A stretch of DNA of 34,950 nt from Gamarada debralockiae (lineage: Eukaryota; Ascomycota; Leotiomycetes; Helotiales; Hyphodiscaceae): assembly GCA_002803225.1 (NCBI GenBank), contig NXFV01000196.1:1-34950 (forward strand). Reading direction: 5' to 3'. Both the position numbers and the translations under genes were made by a program. Every line of letters begins with the position of its first letter. Within the stretch, counting starts at the first letter, position 1. The notes below the pieces were generated by a model. The model did not search any database and was not told the origin of the DNA. It saw nothing but the letters and a program-made list of their open reading frames with translations. Shown piece after piece: positions 30,894 through 34,950 of this stretch.

Positions 30894-32571
30894 CCGTATT
30901 AATTGGTCTATAAGACCTTACCTTGCAGGTTAAATGCTACCACTTTAATGCTTTAGAACCATGTGTGATAATAGGAATAGAGTGCTATATGTGGCACACT
31001 TACCCTTGAAATATAAGTGTTCTTGACGCTTTTTCACCCATCTTTCTTCACACTTCTCTTAGCATTAGTTTTATCAATTAAATTGATAGTTGTAGAGGAT
31101 TGATTCTTCTTCCTGGAACACAAGCCAGTGCTCAAAAGACTAGTGAGTTGGCCGACGACGACCCAGCTAGTCTTCGGCTGTGCGTAGGGTTCAAATCGCT
31201 TTGTCACCCCTAGTTCTGTCACGTGGTTTTGCCCCCACGTTAAAAGCAAAAGCAGGTGCCCAGAAGCCTAAGAAGGACTAGAGTATTACTCCACCTGTCT
31301 AGTATAAATATACAGAGGAACGAAATAGCATGCTAGCTATTCAAATACAGGCTACTTTTCCTTTGAGGGTTTCAAGGGATAGCACAATTCTGAGTAGGAG
31401 GAGTCTTTCTAGGTATTTGTTGACGAAGGGTTAGTGAGGGCTTTTGGCAGGCAAAAGGGTAGAAAGGGTTTTTTCTGAACATTAACAGAACAAGCAAAGG
31501 TTGAGCCATGAGATCATATGATCTACTTCTATGTCATGTACATACCTACAATATCTTGTACAGTAGATCGTTGACGGATAGCCAGCTGAGGTTTAATGTA
31601 AGAGAACGTAACAGCGAGAAAACTTTTGCTTTGGAAAGCTGGCGGCGCCTCGACTTATAGAGAGAGAATGATAGGTTGAGTCTAAGGGGTTTTGTCCGAA
31701 GAGGTTTCCCTTAGGTGTAAATAGCAGTGCCCGCGTGGCCCTATGGCACAATCGGCGTAAGAATCAATCAATCAATCAACTATTGATTCTATTCCTGTCG
31801 CTATAGAGACCTACATGAGGCAATACTCAATTCGATCCCAAAGACCCTAATGAGTTTGACCTAATGAGGATAAAGAAGATATAATAATAGACTACTCTAT
31901 AGACATAGGTTAAGCATAAAATAAGTGAGATACTGTCTTTCTTTAGTTTAGGAGAGAGGAACATAATAGGTAGTAGCTGTAACAGCTACTGGTAGCTGGA
32001 GGGCAGCAGGAGGGATCACAGTATATCAGAGAAGTAGCCATAGGGGAAAAGAGATAGTAATGGCTGTATTCCTGAGTCTTCGTACTATCTGATTTCCAAA
32101 GAAACTCAAGCTTGCCCTTCTTCAAGTAGGGTTGGCAAGCCTTACTTATACTCCACATGGCAGTTGTACTAGCTGCTGACTCTAATTCCGAGCCTTCCAG
32201 GCTCCTGTACCCTTCCAGGGTCTGCATAGCCTAGCCTGTTCCTTCAGGTCCTAGTTCTATTACAGTAGCTGGCAAATATATTAAATACTAGGAAGTTTCC
32301 TTGATCATAATATTAATATTACCTTAATTTAATATACGGATTTTTACTTCTTCGACCACTTTGAATTACATACAAATGCAGCAAGCTTACAGTCTTTTCG
32401 GTAGGGTCGTACTACATAAAATAAGGGCCCAAAATAGCACCTTTGGAGGGGAAATAGAGCCCGTATTAGTAAGATCTTATATATTTTACTTTCACGTGGC
32501 CTTAAAAAACCAGCTCTTATATATGGGGGGTCTAGTCGCAGGGTTACGGTCTTATAGACCAATTAATACGG
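30894..32571. mobile_element. DNA transposon-like element with 24-bp terminal inverted repeats
   Basis: The 24 bases from 30894 (beginning CCGTATTAATTGG) are the exact reverse complement of 32548-32571, and both copies are bounded by TA (30892-30893 and 32572-32573). Similarity continues imperfectly inward for about 12 more bases. The 1.68-kb size and the TA duplication fit Tc1/mariner-type elements. Inside, a 94-codon minus-strand frame (31943-32227) and a 72-codon frame near the right end have no recognisable transposase motif. The element is therefore non-autonomous or thoroughly decayed. Confidence 0.72.
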
Positions 32572-32573
32572 TA

Positions 32574-33330
32574 TTTACTTTACTGTGATGTTCCGCCGAA
32601 AGTCTGGACCTTTTGGTTCGACCAAAGACAAAGAGATCTATTTTCTAATGAGGCCTCCAAGTAATTGACAAAGGAGACCGCGGTCTTCGCCATGAGGCCG
32701 CTGTACGCCAAGCCTCTGTTCCGCTTCCAAGTCCACCTTCAATTTCACTTAGAATCCCAACTCGAGCGATGTTCGAGCCTTCTTGTTTCCGGAGACCTTT
32801 CCTTCCTTCATAGTTGAACTTGGAAAAATATGAAAGTGTAGTTGAATTAAACAGGGAGATTTTATGACTATGTATAGCGTGACTTTGAGAGAAGAAGAAA
32901 GTCAACAGAAGGAGCAACGGCATCAAAGAGGCGTGAGAATTGAAAAGCAACCAGAGTCTTCCGAGCGAATGGAATGCAACATTGATGTTCCAATCCGGCG
33001 TCTGCGTCGTAAAACTACAAGGGACTGAGAGCGTCTTTGAACTGAAGGGCTGAGAGTAGCATGAGTGTATTCTTTGTTCTTGTAATATGAGCGCTGCAAA
33101 AATGCGAAGAATCAAAGAAGGGAGTAGAGCTGCTTGATGAAGGCTGTTAAAAACGTCAGTGAGTTCAGGAAATCCATGATAATACACTCCCAACGGACCG
33201 CACTTTCAAACCACAAGCCTCGATGTCGCATTACCGAAAGACGAAACAGACGGCGATATGAGTGAAACACACTCTTCTAGTACCCGTATTTCTACGCCAT
33301 CTCTTCCAACTCTGAAGTTACTTGGTATAG
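32574..33330. other. No gene supported
   Basis: The longest open frame (minus, 32645-33193) has no domain and an unusual composition. A plausible link to the broken gene downstream could not be established. Confidence 0.35.
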
Positions 33331-33912
33331 TCTAGAATGTGCTGACTGTCGAGATGGACAGCGGAGAATACAAAGCCTTGGTCCTGACAAGGGAGTCGGA
33401 CTGTTCGTCAAGACATTGGGGATCTCTAACGGAATTGAATGGACGAAAGACTTTCAGTTAAATAACAAGCGCGACATTACGGGCGTTTTGAGCGAGTGCA
33501 ATGAATGGCACCAGGATAGAGGGACGGCGCATCCTTACCGCACCTGGATGCCTGGTACTATGAGCTACGTGAGACGCAGGGATTTATAAAGGACAAGTTG
33601 GCTAAGCTTGAGAAAGATATCGTCGAGCCTCGAAACACACTCTACAGATTCCTTGGGAACCTCTTCGTTGATAATGGGATTATCAAACGGAAGGAAATCA
33701 TAGATCCCGACGACGATCGCATAGAGCTGTATGATTTAGACATCGAAGTACCGCAAGCGCCATATGATTATCCTCCCGAATCTCTCGATGAATCTTCTGT
33801 CAATACTTCCGACGGGATTCCCATTAATACTCCTGATGAGACCCTTGACCACAGCCTTGATGAGACTTCCAAGGGCGCGAAAACGTTTCCCGTGCCATTC
33901 GAATACACGTAA
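33331..33912 (+). pseudogene. Unrecognised gene with a frame break
   Basis: One frame reads WYSLECADCRDGQRRI, then GVGLFVKTLGISNGIEW and DITGVLSECNEWHQD, up to about 33525. A second frame then reads HLDAWYYELRETQGFI, KLEKDIVEPRNTLYRFLG and an acidic Ser/Asp/Glu-rich tail ending FEYT at 33912. The two texts look like one protein split by an indel near 33525-33540; the second frame also carries a TAG and a TGA just upstream. No start codon is evident and the 5' end may extend left. The alternating charged helical style is reminiscent of fungal signalling or STAND-associated helical domains, but this is not an identification. Confidence 0.45.
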
Positions 33913-34898
33913 CAGCTATTTCTGGGATTTAATAGGGTCTTCAAAAATATACGAAAATAGATTGCTCCATTTTTGAAGCCTCCTTGAATTGATTGGATCC
34001 GTAGCGATGTGAACCTTCGTCTACTGTTAAGGGTCAATTAATTGAAGAGATGATTTTATTCAGCAATGGTAGAGAATGAATGCTACTTTTAGAAGCACGT
34101 CTTCTGGCATAAACTCGAACCCTGATCAGTAGAGCACAGAGGGAAAGCTTTATGATATTATAATTACTGATTAACTACATCCCAAGTGCCTAACTCCAAC
34201 CATCGGAACTTTACATAGACGAACCTGAAGGGAATTATATCTAAACACAGGAGTCCTTCGCAACTTTCTCAAAGGCTTGTGGTCCATTGGTTTTGCAGTG
34301 AACAATCAATTGTTGCAAAGACTAGTCGTTAATTGCTTCTTCGTGCTCACATTTAGTATCGAACTTATGGTAAATGGGTCTCGCGAAATGAGCATAACAG
34401 AATGAAGATAAGGTGTGGAAGCCTCTGGTATGATGCTGAAACTTTCCGGTGCGCATCGCGTACAAACTTTCATACCCGCTGTTGGAAAGGGAAACGTTTG
34501 TGCTGGTAAGTTCTGTGAGGCCTCGAACTCCAACAAACTCTCTTCTCTGACTAGCGTTCCTCGCCTTAAGACTGTCGCTGCTAAAACTGTAAATTGGAAT
34601 ACATAAACAGTGTTTAGCGTACAATTTTATGACGATGAGCTTGTAGATCTTGGAGTAGCATACACCGTACCCTTGTCGGGGTTCGACATAGGCCGTTTGG
34701 ATTTACCCTCTGATTCTCCCACTCTGACTCAGCGGAGTGGAGAAGAGTGCTTATGATCATTCCAGCCTTGCAGTTAGAGCGTTACTCTATAGGCTTCCTG
34801 GACTCATTGAGGCTGTTCTGGCTGTGTGTAATTGGCGGGGTTACGGCCGGTTGAGCCACTTGAGCCGGTTGTAGGCCGAGGACCGGGGTATCCACTGG
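33913..34898. other. No gene seen
   Basis: Short open frames occur on both strands (about 34306-34624), without coding character or splice partners. Confidence 0.4.
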
Positions 34899-34914
34899 GA
34901 GCTCCTAGGAGCTC
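34899..34914. repeat. 16-bp perfect palindrome
   Basis: GAGCTCCTAGGAGCTC is its own reverse complement and lies 10 bp before the terminal C4-G26 run. Confidence 0.85.
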
Positions 34915-34924
34915 AAGAGGCCCC

Positions 34925-34950
34925 GGGGGGGGGGGGGGGGGGGGGGGGGG
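34925..34950. repeat. Poly-G run at the window end
   Basis: CCCC is followed by 26 consecutive G up to the last base. Such a run at a sequence end is commonly a base-calling or assembly artefact of two-colour sequencing, though a true G-tract cannot be excluded. Confidence 0.9.

Noticed and set aside
31217..31500. Possible second LTR starting TGTCACGTGG
   Set aside because: It has a TG start and a TATA-like box, but no matching CA end and no target duplication could be found.
32645..33193. 182-codon minus-strand open frame
   Set aside because: No domain, mixed composition, and the hydrophobic stretch is internal. The opposite strand is equally unconvincing.
34110..34150. GGTTCGAGTTT (minus strand), like a tRNA B box
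   Set aside because: No T-stem pairing and no A box at the right distance, so not a tRNA.
1..34950. CRISPR array, rRNA, intact tRNA or prokaryotic operon
   Set aside because: No regularly spaced direct repeats, no rRNA-like conserved blocks and no cloverleaf. The introns show that the DNA is eukaryotic.

Overview
The window looks like nuclear DNA of a filamentous ascomycete (Pezizomycotina; a Leotiomycete would fit, but that is a guess from gene style). The grounds are short GT-AG introns (mostly about 46-137 nt) with CTRAC-type branch points, Zn2Cys6 regulators, RTA1-like and DUF7702-like seven-helix membrane proteins, Ser/Thr-rich secreted proteins, and decayed repeats whose stop codons sit where Gln codons are expected (CAA/CAG to TAA/TAG, as repeat-induced point mutation produces).

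Layout. 1-1.6 kb holds a MITE-like inverted-repeat element and a small tandem repeat. 1.67-4.49 kb is a five-exon gene for a large secreted Ser/Thr-rich protein. 4.98-5.65 kb (minus) is a small secreted Cys-containing protein with one in-frame stop. 6.4-9.3 kb is repeat-like, heavily mutated DNA. 10.16-10.60 kb (minus) is a broken GFA/CENP-V-type zinc protein. 11.06-12.41 kb is an intact Zn2Cys6 regulator (TF1), followed on the same strand by an intact DUF7702-like protein (13.76-14.67 kb). 16.48-18.02 kb is a broken O-fucosyltransferase-like glycosyltransferase, and tail to tail with it lies a truncated TrhO/rhodanese-family fragment (18.05-18.52 kb, minus). 19.5 kb has the first exon of a small Cys gene next to a pentanucleotide microsatellite. 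20.07-20.75 kb (minus) is a four-helix MARVEL-like membrane protein. 21.40-22.74 kb (minus) is a second Zn2Cys6 regulator (TF2), divergent from an RTA1-like membrane protein (23.35-24.25 kb). 24.76-25.46 kb is a frame-broken NADAR-domain gene. 26.2-27.1 kb is a decayed Tc1/mariner-like transposase next to an AT-rich block, lying against a small predicted membrane-protein gene (27.0-27.6 kb, minus). 28.06-29.96 kb (minus) is an intact F-box/LRR-like gene. 30.31-30.56 kb is a solo LTR with a 5-bp target duplication, and 30.89-32.57 kb is a 1.68-kb element with 24-bp terminal inverted repeats between TA dinucleotides. 33.3-33.9 kb is a frame-broken unknown gene, and the window ends in an uninterrupted run of 26 G.

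How it fits together. Intact loci (two regulators, RTA1-like, DUF7702-like, MARVEL-like, F-box and the big secreted protein) are interspersed with at least six genes broken by single-base indels, nonsense changes or a small duplication, and with three kinds of transposon remnant. This reads as an accessory, repeat-rich segment under decay. The two functional modules most worth attention are TF1 with the DUF7702-like gene, and TF2 divergent from the RTA1-like gene. No complete new multi-gene system is evident. All family calls were made by eye from translations, with no database search.
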